Positions 27,026 through 34,609 of a stretch of DNA of 64,000 nt are shown here, one piece after another. Position 1 is the first letter of the stretch. Every line of letters begins with the position of its first letter. The stretch covers positions 1-64,000 of the forward strand of contig NZ_CABUIW010000002.1 in assembly GCF_902491705.1 (NCBI RefSeq). The letters run 5' to 3'. This stretch comes from an uncultured Lactobacillus sp. Lineage in GTDB: Bacteria; Bacillota; Bacilli; Lactobacillales; Lactobacillaceae. Both the position numbers and the translations under genes were made by a program. The notes below the pieces were generated by a model that was given only the letters and a program-made list of their open reading frames with translations, made no database searches and was not told the origin of the DNA.

Positions 27026-27706
27026 TTGAGAAAATATTCTTCAAACGATCTTAAAACTCGAAAATTTATTCGTTCACGTAAAATCAGTGCTATTCTTCCC
27101 TGGCTTGGAATCTTAGGAATGCTCTTCCTTGTTTTTTCACTAATAATGTCTGGTCTTCTTTTATTCATAGTTGAATTAGGTTTTATCGCTAATTTCTATT
27201 ATTTTATCGATAGTTATAATTGGTTAGCTGATCGTTTATTATTTGATCCTAAAAAGAAAATGCTAACTCATGAAAGAGATAGACTTGTACGAATAATGAT
27301 GGTAGTTTTTATTATCTTAGGTTTAGTAACAACAGCTCTACTTGCCTGGCTTCAAAGTCAAAACTTTTTGTATTTTGTTGCCGGATTATGTTTTATTAGT
27401 ATCTGCTACTTTGGCAGTCGAGTAATTGAAAATTGTTTAGTTATCTTTCACATTCAATTAAATAATTGGAATAAATTTTATAAAATAGTGGCTACAGGAA
27501 CTATTCTTTTAACTGGATTAGCAGCACTTCTCTTATATTTCAATATGTTCATTTACTACATCTACTTCGCTATAATTGGAATAATCTATTTGATTACTTA
27601 CTATGTTTTAATTGAAGTGTATCGCCGAGTTGGAAATGATTTAGGCGGTCATAAATTCTTCATCGATTTACCTGATAATCGTTTTGCAAATAAATATCAA
27701 TTATAA
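27026..27706 (+). CDS. Polytopic membrane protein of unknown function
   Basis: I do not recognise a family. The 226-residue product begins with a basic stretch (KYSSNDLKTRKFIRSRK) and then has about five or six hydrophobic spans, including ILPWLGILGMLFLVFSLIM (about 23-41), a second near 44-60, and others near 90-112, 118-135, 152-170 and 174-195. The C-terminus is hydrophilic. The start is TTG at 27026, with AGGAAG about 10 bases upstream; an ATG at 27019 is out of frame. It stands alone between a terminator and a bidirectional terminator. Confidence 0.7.
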   Translation: MRKYSSNDLKTRKFIRSRKISAILPWLGILGMLFLVFSLIMSGLLLFIVELGFIANFYYFIDSYNWLADRLLFDPKKKMLTHERDRLVRIMMVVFIILGLVTTALLAWLQSQNFLYFVAGLCFISICYFGSRVIENCLVIFHIQLNNWNKFYKIVATGTILLTGLAALLLYFNMFIYYIYFAIIGIIYLITYYVLIEVYRRVGNDLGGHKFFIDLPDNRFANKYQL

Positions 27707-27745
27707 AAGCCTTGTCATCGGAATTTTTCCTGACAAGGCTTTTTT
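27707..27745. terminator. Bidirectional terminator between the membrane protein and the flavoprotein gene
   Basis: AAGCCTTGTCA pairs with TGACAAGGCTT across an 18-base loop; A-run and T-run flank both sides. Confidence 0.85.
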
Positions 27746-27747
27746 CA

Positions 27748-28797
27748 TTACTTTTGATAATGCAAAACACTAGGATCAAATGACTTTGTATCCTTAACAC
27801 CTGTATACATCATCATTTCTGCCAATTGTTCATTCATTTGCTTAAGCTTATTTTCAACTGCTTTCGTACCACTTTGAAGCAATTCTGACAAAATTCCGCG
27901 GCCAATTAATACCGCATCAGCACCCATTGCTAAGGCCTTATATGCATCATAACCACTCATCAAAGAACCATCGGTATAAATTTCCATGCCACTGCCTTCA
28001 AGTACCTTTTTAATATCTGGCAAAACTGCTAGTGGCGGAACGCCAAATGGTACGCGGCCGTGGTGGTGTGAAACTACGATTGCCTTGCATCCCGCTTGGC
28101 GCGCCTTCAAAGCATCAGACACAGATAAAACGCCTTTAGCAATAAATGGCAACTTAGTACTTTCTGCATAATGCTTCAAATCAGCCATCGTAATTGAACC
28201 TAAAGGAATACCATCAACCACGTCATATTTACCATTCTTACCAGCAATATGATCAATGTCGATTCCTACGGCTACAGCACCATGATTTTCCGCAAACTTA
28301 ATCTCATCCAAAATCTTGTGGTGATCCGCAAAAGGTTTAATAATTCGAATCGTATCTCCGCCTTGACTAACGATTTCACCATATTCTTCATTGGTCTCCA
28401 TACCAATCCAATTAAGCAAATCCATATTGCGAGCTGCGACCGCCTTTTCTTGCATCGGCTTTCTTGTTTTATCGCTCAATACTTTATTCAAGTGTGATAA
28501 AGCAGCTGGCATCAATGGAGATGCGTACTTTTTACCCAAAATTGTTGTAGTCAAATCCGGTTCAACAGAATCGATAACGCGCATTTCTACTAAAATATTA
28601 TCCAAGAATACGCGGTTATGAACATTGGCATCATCCGCCTTGCCGCTAGTTACCGGAATCATCCCTTTAGGACCAGGCCATGGACTGTTTGTTTCTTCTT
28701 TTGGCGTTTCTTCATGCTCTATCATAGAAGAACCAGAACTCGCATCAATAGTTTCAGAAGCACCAGTTACTACATCATTTTTATCTTCTTTGCTCAT
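27748..28797 (-). CDS. FMN-dependent alpha-hydroxy-acid oxidase/dehydrogenase-like protein
   Basis: A 349-residue TIM-barrel flavoprotein of the LldD/lactate-oxidase superfamily. The flavin-site Lys is Lys221 in LPFIAKGVLSVSDAL, and the catalytic-base region is VVSHHHGRVPFG (residues 242-251) with His244-246 and Arg248; classical enzymes have SNHGGRQLD. The phosphate-binding end is IYTDGSLMSGYDAYKALAMG and AVLIGRGI. The first 45 residues are a Ser/Glu-rich extension not seen in short family members. The missing second Arg-Gln-Leu and extra His suggest a different substrate from lactate. Fni (type 2 IPP isomerase) is a related alternative, but the HxxGR-like site favours hydroxy-acid chemistry. 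Confidence 0.75.
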   Translation of the reverse strand: MSKEDKNDVVTGASETIDASSGSSMIEHEETPKEETNSPWPGPKGMIPVTSGKADDANVHNRVFLDNILVEMRVIDSVEPDLTTTILGKKYASPLMPAALSHLNKVLSDKTRKPMQEKAVAARNMDLLNWIGMETNEEYGEIVSQGGDTIRIIKPFADHHKILDEIKFAENHGAVAVGIDIDHIAGKNGKYDVVDGIPLGSITMADLKHYAESTKLPFIAKGVLSVSDALKARQAGCKAIVVSHHHGRVPFGVPPLAVLPDIKKVLEGSGMEIYTDGSLMSGYDAYKALAMGADAVLIGRGILSELLQSGTKAVENKLKQMNEQLAEMMMYTGVKDTKSFDPSVLHYQK

Positions 28798-28991
28798 ATT
28801 TATGCCCTCCTAATCAAAATTCTTTCATTCCTATTCTACTAAATAATTCTAGAAATAAGGACTATCTGTTTTTTAAAGCAAAATATTTGCATTTTTAAAA
28901 ATAATCATATCTATTTTTTGAACTTAGTGTATAATCAATAGCTGTGTGTATTTTTCACTTATTTTTTCTAGAGGAGTAAAAAGTATCTATT

Positions 28992-29744
28992 ATGGAACAT
29001 ACTTGGATAATGAAGTACTTTGCCGAATTTTTCGGTACGATTATTTTGGTAGTATTTGGAAATGGTGCCGTAGCTAACTCAGTTTTAACTAAAACTGGTG
29101 GTAACAGCCACGACGGTCAAGCAAACGGTGGTTGGTTATTAATCGCCTTCAGTTTTGGCTTTGGTGTTATGTTACCAGCAATGATGTTTGGTTCAATTTC
29201 TGGTAACCACTTGAACCCTGCAGTTACCCTTGCACAAGCTTGTGCCGGTGCCTTTCCATGGAACCAAGTTCTACCTTATATCTTGGTTCAAATGTTAGGA
29301 GCTATTGTAGGACAATTATTATTGGTCGCAGTATATTGGCCATTTATTGCCAGAACTTCTAGCGATGACGCTGTTTTTGCCAGTTTCTCTACTGGTGATA
29401 TTGCTGACAGTAAATTCAACGGTTTTATTACTGAATTTGTTGGTACAGCTATTCTTCTATTCGTAGCTGTTGGTTTATACCGTGGCATGTTCTTTAAGCA
29501 ATCAGAAGACATTGCTAACATTGGTGTAGGTTTCTTAATTACCGCATTGGTTATGGCTGTTGGTGGTCCTACTGGTCCTGCATTAAATCCAGCAAGAGAC
29601 TTAGGTCCACGTATCGTTTATGCCCTTTGCCCACTACCACATAAAGGTTCAGCACACTGGGACTACGGTTGGATTCCAGTTGTTGCCCCAATTGCAGGTG
29701 GTATCTGCGGAGCACTTTTATACAAAGTTGTATTTGGATTGTAA
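28992..29744 (+). CDS. glpF: Glycerol uptake facilitator / aquaglyceroporin
   Basis: A 250-residue six-span MIP-family channel with both NPA boxes: NHLNPAVTLAQA (about residues 76-87) and LNPARDLGPR (about 197-206). The Asp after the second NPA-R is the mark of glycerol-type GlpF rather than water-only aquaporins. Such lactobacillar channels also pass dihydroxyacetone, lactic acid or H2O2. AGAGGAG lies about 15 bases before the ATG, longer than usual. TATAAT at 28930-28935 is a likely -10. No glpK or glpD gene is nearby, so it is not part of a glycerol operon here. Confidence 0.92.
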   Translation: MEHTWIMKYFAEFFGTIILVVFGNGAVANSVLTKTGGNSHDGQANGGWLLIAFSFGFGVMLPAMMFGSISGNHLNPAVTLAQACAGAFPWNQVLPYILVQMLGAIVGQLLLVAVYWPFIARTSSDDAVFASFSTGDIADSKFNGFITEFVGTAILLFVAVGLYRGMFFKQSEDIANIGVGFLITALVMAVGGPTGPALNPARDLGPRIVYALCPLPHKGSAHWDYGWIPVVAPIAGGICGALLYKVVFGL

Positions 29745-29858
29745 GAATAAAAGCATCCCTATCAGGCAATGTCATTAAGTTAAGGCATTGAAAAATTAAT
29801 AACTTGATTTCTAGATCATTCATTTGTGATTCTATCGCATTTGAATGATCTTTTTTTA

Positions 29859-29886
29859 TTGACATTTTTTAAAACAAAATTATACT
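29859..29886 (+). promoter_or_regulatory. Strong promoter inside the inverted-repeat cassette
   Basis: TTGACA (29859-29864), 16-base spacer, TATACT (29881-29886): a consensus -35 with a near-consensus -10. It points toward the small reading frames at 29967-30102. Confidence 0.75.
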
Positions 29887-29966
29887 GTTTTAATAAAAAT
29901 ATAATAAAAGGAATCTGTAACTCATCTAAAGTTACTAAAAAATTCTTGGAGAAAAGGTTTTGATTA

Positions 29967-30102
29967 ATGATGAAACAAAAATTTTTAAAGATATTTGTTA
30001 TCTGTTATCAGCGTAATCCTTAGGTGGATCATAATTATAGCAGCTATTGCAGTAAGTATCTTTATAAGAAAATATTACGAAAGTGAGCAGAAGAGCAAAT
30101 GA
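29967..30102 (+). CDS. Small hydrophobic peptide gene, split by a frame change (44 aa if joined)
   Basis: Frame one: ATG-ATG at 29967/29970 gives 18 residues (MMKQKFLKIFVICYQRNP) and stops at TAG (30021-30023). GGAGAAAAGG lies about 9 bases upstream. Moving +1 at CCT-TAG opens a second frame, 30022-30102, giving RWIIIIAAIAVSIFIRKYY and a charged tail, 26 residues. Joined, this is a basic start, a single membrane span and a charged end, the look of a small membrane peptide or type I toxin. A strong promoter and terminator bracket it. The break may be a point mutation or a +1 shift site; I do not recognise the family. Confidence is for a real peptide gene, not its function. Confidence 0.5.
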
Positions 30103-30117
30103 ACTCTGCTCATTTTT
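30085..30117 (+). terminator. Terminator of the small peptide unit
   Basis: GAGCAGA pairs with TCTGCTC across an AGAGCAAATGAAC-like loop, followed by ATTTTTC. It overlaps the stop codon of the second frame. Confidence 0.75.
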
Positions 30118-30246
30118 CATTTTAAAAAGAAAAAACTGAATCAAAATGATTCGGTTCACAAAGTCAAATCTTCATCAATGCCTTAACTTAATGACATTGC
30201 TCAAATTGAGATGCGTTTTTTGCCTAAAGAATACCTTTTTATCTCT

Positions 30247-30405
30247 TTACAAGATTATCCTCTTTTTATGGAAGTAATTAAACATATTCTTCTTTTCACT
30301 TAACAATAAAAGGCTTATCAAAACCTCTATACTATTTTTGTCCATTAGACTAACAGCCTTCTTATAAAGAAGTTTAGCTTGCCCTATTTTAGTCAAATTA
30401 ATCAA
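30247..30405 (-). pseudogene. Gene remnant, helical C-terminal fragment (unrecognised)
   Basis: An open minus-strand frame without a good start reads TKIGQAKLLYKKAVSLMD followed by a Leu-rich helix and FHKKRIIL before a TAA at 30247-30249. The amphipathic helical repeats resemble the C-terminal part of TPR-type regulators (Rgg/PlcR), which often sit by bacteriocin-like ABC exporters such as the next gene. That link is a guess. The rest of the gene is missing. Confidence 0.3.
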
Positions 30406-30526
30406 ATATAATATTTTTAAAATTTATATCATTTTATTTTCATTTTGCAAGTAATATGATATATTATTTTTATCAAAGAAGAAATGACTAAACAAGTCAC
30501 TTTGATGGGGTCTAGAAAGGTATATT

Positions 30527-32110
30527 ATGTCATTAAGATTTGCTAACAAGAAAAAGCTAGCACTTTATGCTCTCCTGGCCTGCATAAGTGCTTGTGGTAA
30601 TGTCGTTATCGCTTACGTTTCTAAAATAATGTTGAACAGTGCACAATATCATCACGGTTCACTAAATCAATTAATACTTATTGCTTTAATCGGAGCTGCA
30701 GCATTAATCACCATTATGTTTCTGAATTTCGGGTATCGATATCTACGCTATGATATTACTCGCGATATCAATCTTCATTTAAAAGAAGAAACAATTAGTT
30801 ATTTGGTTAGTCAACAGGCTGATTCTCAAAAAGAAGGGCTTAATTTGATGACTAATGACTTAAAACAAATTGAGTCAATGAAAATCAGTAATGAGCTAAT
30901 GATCATTTCTGAAGCAACTGCTTTTATAATTTCGATCGTAGTTGGACTTTTAAATTCCTGGCTATTAACAATAATTTTTGCAATTGCCACTATTATTCCA
31001 GGTTTCGTTCAAAAATTATTTATTAAAGATATTCAAAATAAAGCAAGCATCTGGGAACAGAAAAATGCTAACTACACTCAAGCAGTTACTGATGCAATTA
31101 ACGGTTCTAAAACTGCAATGCTTTATGATGTTCAAATTCCAATTGTTTCTTACGTTATTAGGCAAGCTAAGCAAATGGAAAATGCATTGCGGACATTAAA
31201 TTATACTCAAGGAGCTATTTCTTCCATAATTATTACAATTGCTGATATTTTTAGCTTTATCATTCCATTTTTAGTGGGTGCAATTTTAATGTTTAATGGA
31301 CAAATTGGAGCTGGAACCTTGATCATGATTGTTCAACTATCCAATGATTTTATCAATCCAATAACTATGATCTTTGATCAGATTAACCAAATTAACTCCA
31401 CTAAACCTATTTGGGACAAAATTGAGAAAGCACTTAACAATAAACCAACTAATAATACCCTTTCTCAATCAGCCTTAACATTTGATCAATTAAAGGTTAA
31501 AAATCTATCTTATAGTGTAAATAAGAAAATCATTTTAAAAGATGTTTCATTCTCACTAAAAGCAAATGAAAAGATACTTTTAATGGCGCCAAGTGGATTT
31601 GGTAAAACAACTTTACTATGCCTTTTGATGGGACAACTTACACCAAATACTGGATCAATTGAGATTGATCAAAAGAATTTGACCGGAAACTGGCAAGCAG
31701 CTCATGACTATTTTGGTTACATAAATCAAAAGCCATTCCTGTTCGATCGAAGTCTTCTATTCAATTTAACTTTAGGTAAAAAATATACAGAAGAGGAATT
31801 GAACAAAGCAATCAAATTCTCCGGATTAACAGAACTGGTTAATGAAAAAGGATTTGATTATCAAGTTGGTCAGAATGGTAATAATCTTTCAGGCGGACAA
31901 ATTCAACGAATCGAAATTGCTAGAGCTATATTAGCAAGACGCCCAATCTTATTAGCCGATGAAGCAACCAGTGCTTTGGATAATAATTTATCATTACAGA
32001 TTCATCAAACCTTATTGAAAGATTCTAATTTTGCAGTGATTGAAGTTGCACACAAAATTTCTCAAGAAGAGAGAAAGCTATTTGATAAAATAATTGATTT
32101 GAGTAAATAA
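30527..32110 (+). CDS. ABC transporter, fused permease and ATPase (exporter type)
   Basis: A 527-residue half-transporter. Residues 1-300 form a six-span exporter membrane domain; residues 325-527 are the ATPase: Walker A is APSGFGKTT (about 357-365), the Q-loop is YINQKP, the signature is NLSGGQIQR (about 456-464), Walker B is ILLADEATSALD, and the switch His is VAHKI. It would act as a homodimer, or with a partner not in view. Type of cargo is unknown: peptide, lipid or drug export are all possible. AAAGG stands 6 bases before the ATG. It is monocistronic, closed by a strong terminator. Confidence 0.88.
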   Translation: MSLRFANKKKLALYALLACISACGNVVIAYVSKIMLNSAQYHHGSLNQLILIALIGAAALITIMFLNFGYRYLRYDITRDINLHLKEETISYLVSQQADSQKEGLNLMTNDLKQIESMKISNELMIISEATAFIISIVVGLLNSWLLTIIFAIATIIPGFVQKLFIKDIQNKASIWEQKNANYTQAVTDAINGSKTAMLYDVQIPIVSYVIRQAKQMENALRTLNYTQGAISSIIITIADIFSFIIPFLVGAILMFNGQIGAGTLIMIVQLSNDFINPITMIFDQINQINSTKPIWDKIEKALNNKPTNNTLSQSALTFDQLKVKNLSYSVNKKIILKDVSFSLKANEKILLMAPSGFGKTTLLCLLMGQLTPNTGSIEIDQKNLTGNWQAAHDYFGYINQKPFLFDRSLLFNLTLGKKYTEEELNKAIKFSGLTELVNEKGFDYQVGQNGNNLSGGQIQRIEIARAILARRPILLADEATSALDNNLSLQIHQTLLKDSNFAVIEVAHKISQEERKLFDKIIDLSK

Positions 32111-32133
32111 CATATTATTTACAGTTAATGTTT

Positions 32134-32159
32134 GGGACAGCTAAAAGCTGTCCCTTTTT
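32134..32159 (+). terminator. Terminator after the ABC exporter
   Basis: GGGACAGC-TAAAA-GCTGTCCC perfect 8-bp stem followed by T5. Confidence 0.92.
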
Positions 32160-32179
32160 AATTACACGCGAGTTCTTAT

Positions 32180-32526
32180 ATGGTATTAATCGACAACAAA
32201 TGGTACGTTGCACCAATCGAATTAAATAGATTATCCCTAATCTCCTTTTTCGCAATATTCTTCATTATTGTTATTGTGAGACAAATCAAGAGAAAAGAAG
32301 TTAGTTGGAAAAAAACAGTTTACTGCTTCTATTTCTTATCTACTTATGGCTTCTTTTAGATCTAACACTCTTCCCGATTCTAATATTCTCTCCTGGAACT
32401 AAGCCTTTAACTTTAGGATTTGGCAAGCAAGTATTTATAAATCTGCAATTAAACGTACTGGGATCCTATCTTCCAATTCAGTTAATTTTCTGTTCGCCCC
32501 ATTATCATTCTTTTCAATATTTTTAA
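32180..32526 (+). pseudogene. VanZ-like membrane protein, frameshifted and truncated
   Basis: Frame one starts at ATG 32180 and gives 59 residues (VLIDNKWYVAPIELNRLSL, a membrane span, then WKKTVYCFYFLSTYG) ending at TAG 32357-32359. A second frame, open from 32305 to 32526, continues with LLLDLTLFPILIFSPG, a stretch typical of VanZ-family proteins, and then ends early in HYHSFQYF. Joined near 32340-32355 they give roughly the first two-thirds of a VanZ-like protein; the last part is lost. VanZ relatives have been linked to glycopeptide tolerance, but this copy is broken. Confidence 0.65.
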
Positions 32527-32568
32527 TACACAAAAAATATTGAAATCAAGAAATGCATTTTTGCTTAC

Positions 32569-33387
32569 CTAAATAATGCCTTTTTGCAGTGCCATAAAAA
32601 TTGTTACGATCAATAGATCAGCACTACCACCTAAGCTATAATTCTTCTCTTTGAATTCTTTGTTTAATTCTAAGAGGATTTTTTTACCAGCGATAGTTCT
32701 GTATCCTCCTGCAGTTAAATACTCTTCTGCTTGCTTATGTGCCCAGTCAATAACATCAATATTGCCAGCGCGCTTAATTAAGTTAGAATCTTCTACTTGG
32801 CTCACAATTTTCATCAACGTATCAAGCAAACGCGTATTTAAATCTCCGTGGCTTTTTTCTAAAAACGGTAAGGCAACGTTTTTTATAAGCGGATAGCCTG
32901 CCTCTGCTTCAGCACGCACGCCGCCCTTACCATATTTTAAAAATTGCCTTTCCCCAGCCGTATCACTTTTTTGTCCTAAATCATGTTGAACTAAGCCTTG
33001 CGTCATCTTCTGAATTACTGCAAATTCATCTTCTTGATAATGCTCACAATATGCACTGGCACAGACAAACAAGCCAAGTGAAAAAATTGCACCTTTATGG
33101 GTATTAATCTTGTTAGTAGCTTCAAACATTGTTTTTTCCGCTTGAATTCCGGCTTGACGCAACTGTCTAAACATTTTTCTTAAATCTTTATCAGTAAAAT
33201 TAGCGCCAATCTCAGCAGCTTGTTTGAAGTATTCCCTTAAACTCAAGCTACTATCAATAAACAAATAGACATCCATATCAGGATGAGGGCCTCTATCAGT
33301 GGGATCAACTAGTCCGGGCTTAGGATTAGTGACTACTTCATATAAAAGTGCTTTTTCTGCATTTTGGGCAATTTCTTGTGGTGACAT
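32569..33387 (-). CDS. citG: Triphosphoribosyl-dephospho-CoA synthase CitG
   Basis: A roughly 272-residue enzyme that joins dephospho-CoA and ATP to make the precursor of the citrate lyase (or malonate decarboxylase) prosthetic group. Family marks are LLYEVVTNPKPGLVDPTDRGPH near the N-terminus (VTNPKPGLVD is the core), THKGAIFSLGLF in the middle and the GGSADLLIVTIF end. AAGGA lies 7 bases before the ATG at 33387, better than the ATG at 33402. No citC, citD, citE, citF or citX gene is in the window, so it is an orphan here. Confidence 0.92.
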   Translation of the reverse strand: MSPQEIAQNAEKALLYEVVTNPKPGLVDPTDRGPHPDMDVYLFIDSSLSLREYFKQAAEIGANFTDKDLRKMFRQLRQAGIQAEKTMFEATNKINTHKGAIFSLGLFVCASAYCEHYQEDEFAVIQKMTQGLVQHDLGQKSDTAGERQFLKYGKGGVRAEAEAGYPLIKNVALPFLEKSHGDLNTRLLDTLMKIVSQVEDSNLIKRAGNIDVIDWAHKQAEEYLTAGGYRTIAGKKILLELNKEFKEKNYSLGGSADLLIVTIFMALQKGII

Positions 33388-33455
33388 ACAACCATCCTTC
33401 ATCTTGATCTAAAATAATTATGAGATAAACACGCAAATAAGAAAAGAGATAATGA

Positions 33456-34562
33456 ATGCACTATAAATATAAAAGCTATCATATCGCTGACATTGGCGAC
33501 TACTTAAAAGTTTTCGCTTGTACGGCAGTAATGTCACAACCGATAATGGCAATGATTATAAGCATTAATCAACCTAATTCAACGCAAGATATATTTGGTG
33601 TCTTGTATAATTTGGTCAAATATACTGCGCCAGCTTTCATTTTTGGTATTTTGTACACCACCATTCGCACTAGCGATGAACAAGGCAGTTTTTCTTATCA
33701 AAAACATCTGAAAGCAAATTGGTCAAACTTGTTCGTGCCGACTATTTGGTGGACGTTGATTTATTTATTAGGGATGCCATGGTTGCAGCAAGTTGATCAT
33801 TTTCATAATCTAGGCTCATTTTGCTGGCAATTTATCAACGGTAATGCGGCGCCACACTTGTGGTACAACACAATGATGCTCCAATTTATCATTTTGATGC
33901 CTATCTTTTGGCTTATCAGTCGCTATGTTCAAAATATCAAACGCGGAATTGCAGTAGCCATTGCCACGTTCATTCTTTATTTTGCCTGGCTATATTTTTA
34001 CGACTATTATGTTTTCCGTGGCGTACACGAACACGATTGGTACTTACTTGATCGCATTTTCATTTCATTCTTTATTTATGGAGTCTACGGTGTTTTAGCC
34101 TGGCAATTTAGAAATTACTACAACCATCTTGTTACTAAATTTTGGTGGTTAATTTCAATTATCTTTATTGCTTGTTTTATTTGGACAAATATTGAATTAC
34201 ATAGATTCGGGCATCCCGTTAACTTTAATAATGCTCCTTACTACAAGCCGTCAATGACACTTTACTGCTTGGCAGTTATCGCATTAATCTCCGCATTTTG
34301 TCTGCACCAAGTAAGAAAAAACTCGCAGACTAGCTTGAAAGTATTCCACTTCCTAGCTATCTATGCTTATCGTGCATATTTGTCTAATGTCTTTTGGAAC
34401 CAACTTATTTGGCGTGGATTAAATATGCAATATCACGCTAAATTTCATCCACTTTTAACTCTATTTGGCACTTGGATTTTAACCTGGATTCTATCATTTT
34501 CATCAGCTTATCTGCTTCATGTCTGGTGGACGAAAACAAAAGAAATAATTGCAAAAAAATAA
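33456..34562 (+). CDS. Membrane acyltransferase (acyltransferase 3 family)
   Basis: A 368-residue protein with about ten hydrophobic spans of the Acyl_transf_3/OafA type, which O-acetylates cell-surface sugars or similar acceptors. Typical features are IADIGDYLKVFACTAVM at the start, where the family usually has a conserved His/Arg pair, FVPTIWWTLIY, and WYNTMMLQFIILMPIFW. The ribosome site before the ATG at 33456 is weak (AAGAGAT), and an ATG at 33452 is in another frame. Acceptor is unknown. It diverges from citG and ends in a terminator shared with the aldolase gene. Confidence 0.83.
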   Translation: MHYKYKSYHIADIGDYLKVFACTAVMSQPIMAMIISINQPNSTQDIFGVLYNLVKYTAPAFIFGILYTTIRTSDEQGSFSYQKHLKANWSNLFVPTIWWTLIYLLGMPWLQQVDHFHNLGSFCWQFINGNAAPHLWYNTMMLQFIILMPIFWLISRYVQNIKRGIAVAIATFILYFAWLYFYDYYVFRGVHEHDWYLLDRIFISFFIYGVYGVLAWQFRNYYNHLVTKFWWLISIIFIACFIWTNIELHRFGHPVNFNNAPYYKPSMTLYCLAVIALISAFCLHQVRKNSQTSLKVFHFLAIYAYRAYLSNVFWNQLIWRGLNMQYHAKFHPLLTLFGTWILTWILSFSSAYLLHVWWTKTKEIIAKK

Positions 34563-34591
34563 AGCTCAGCAACAGCTGAGCTTTATTTTTA
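34563..34591. terminator. Terminator between the acyltransferase and aldolase genes
   Basis: AGCTCAGC-AACA-GCTGAGCT perfect stem then TTATTTTT; serves the plus-strand gene and possibly the convergent fba. Confidence 0.85.
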
Positions 34592-34609
34592 TTAATGATA
34601 ATCAAATGA

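Larger units (their letters stand above)
29766..30200. repeat. Perfect 26-bp inverted repeat flanking a ~380-bp cassette (MITE- or IS-remnant-like)
   Basis: Arm 29766-29791 is the exact reverse complement of 30175-30200, and the similarity weakly continues outward (GCATC at 29753-29757 against GATGC at 30210-30214). The arms enclose 383 bp. No transposase is inside. This could be a non-autonomous element or the shell of a deleted IS; I do not recognise the arm sequence. Confidence 0.75.
29745..30526. other. 782-bp intergenic region with inverted-repeat cassette
   Basis: This region has no full-length gene. It holds a glpF-side terminator (stem AGATCATTCA/TGAATGATCT near 29810-29858), a cassette bounded by a perfect 26-bp inverted repeat at 29766-29791 and 30175-30200 with its own promoter, short reading frames and terminator, then a minus-strand gene remnant at 30247-30405. 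A short dyad TGACT-N5-AGTCA (30485-30499) lies just before the ABC exporter gene. Confidence 0.7.

Noticed and set aside
27748..28797. Type 2 isopentenyl-diphosphate isomerase (Fni)
   Set aside because: The fold is similar, but the SHHHGR catalytic region and Lys221 context fit the hydroxy-acid oxidase superfamily better, and the Fni signature was not seen.
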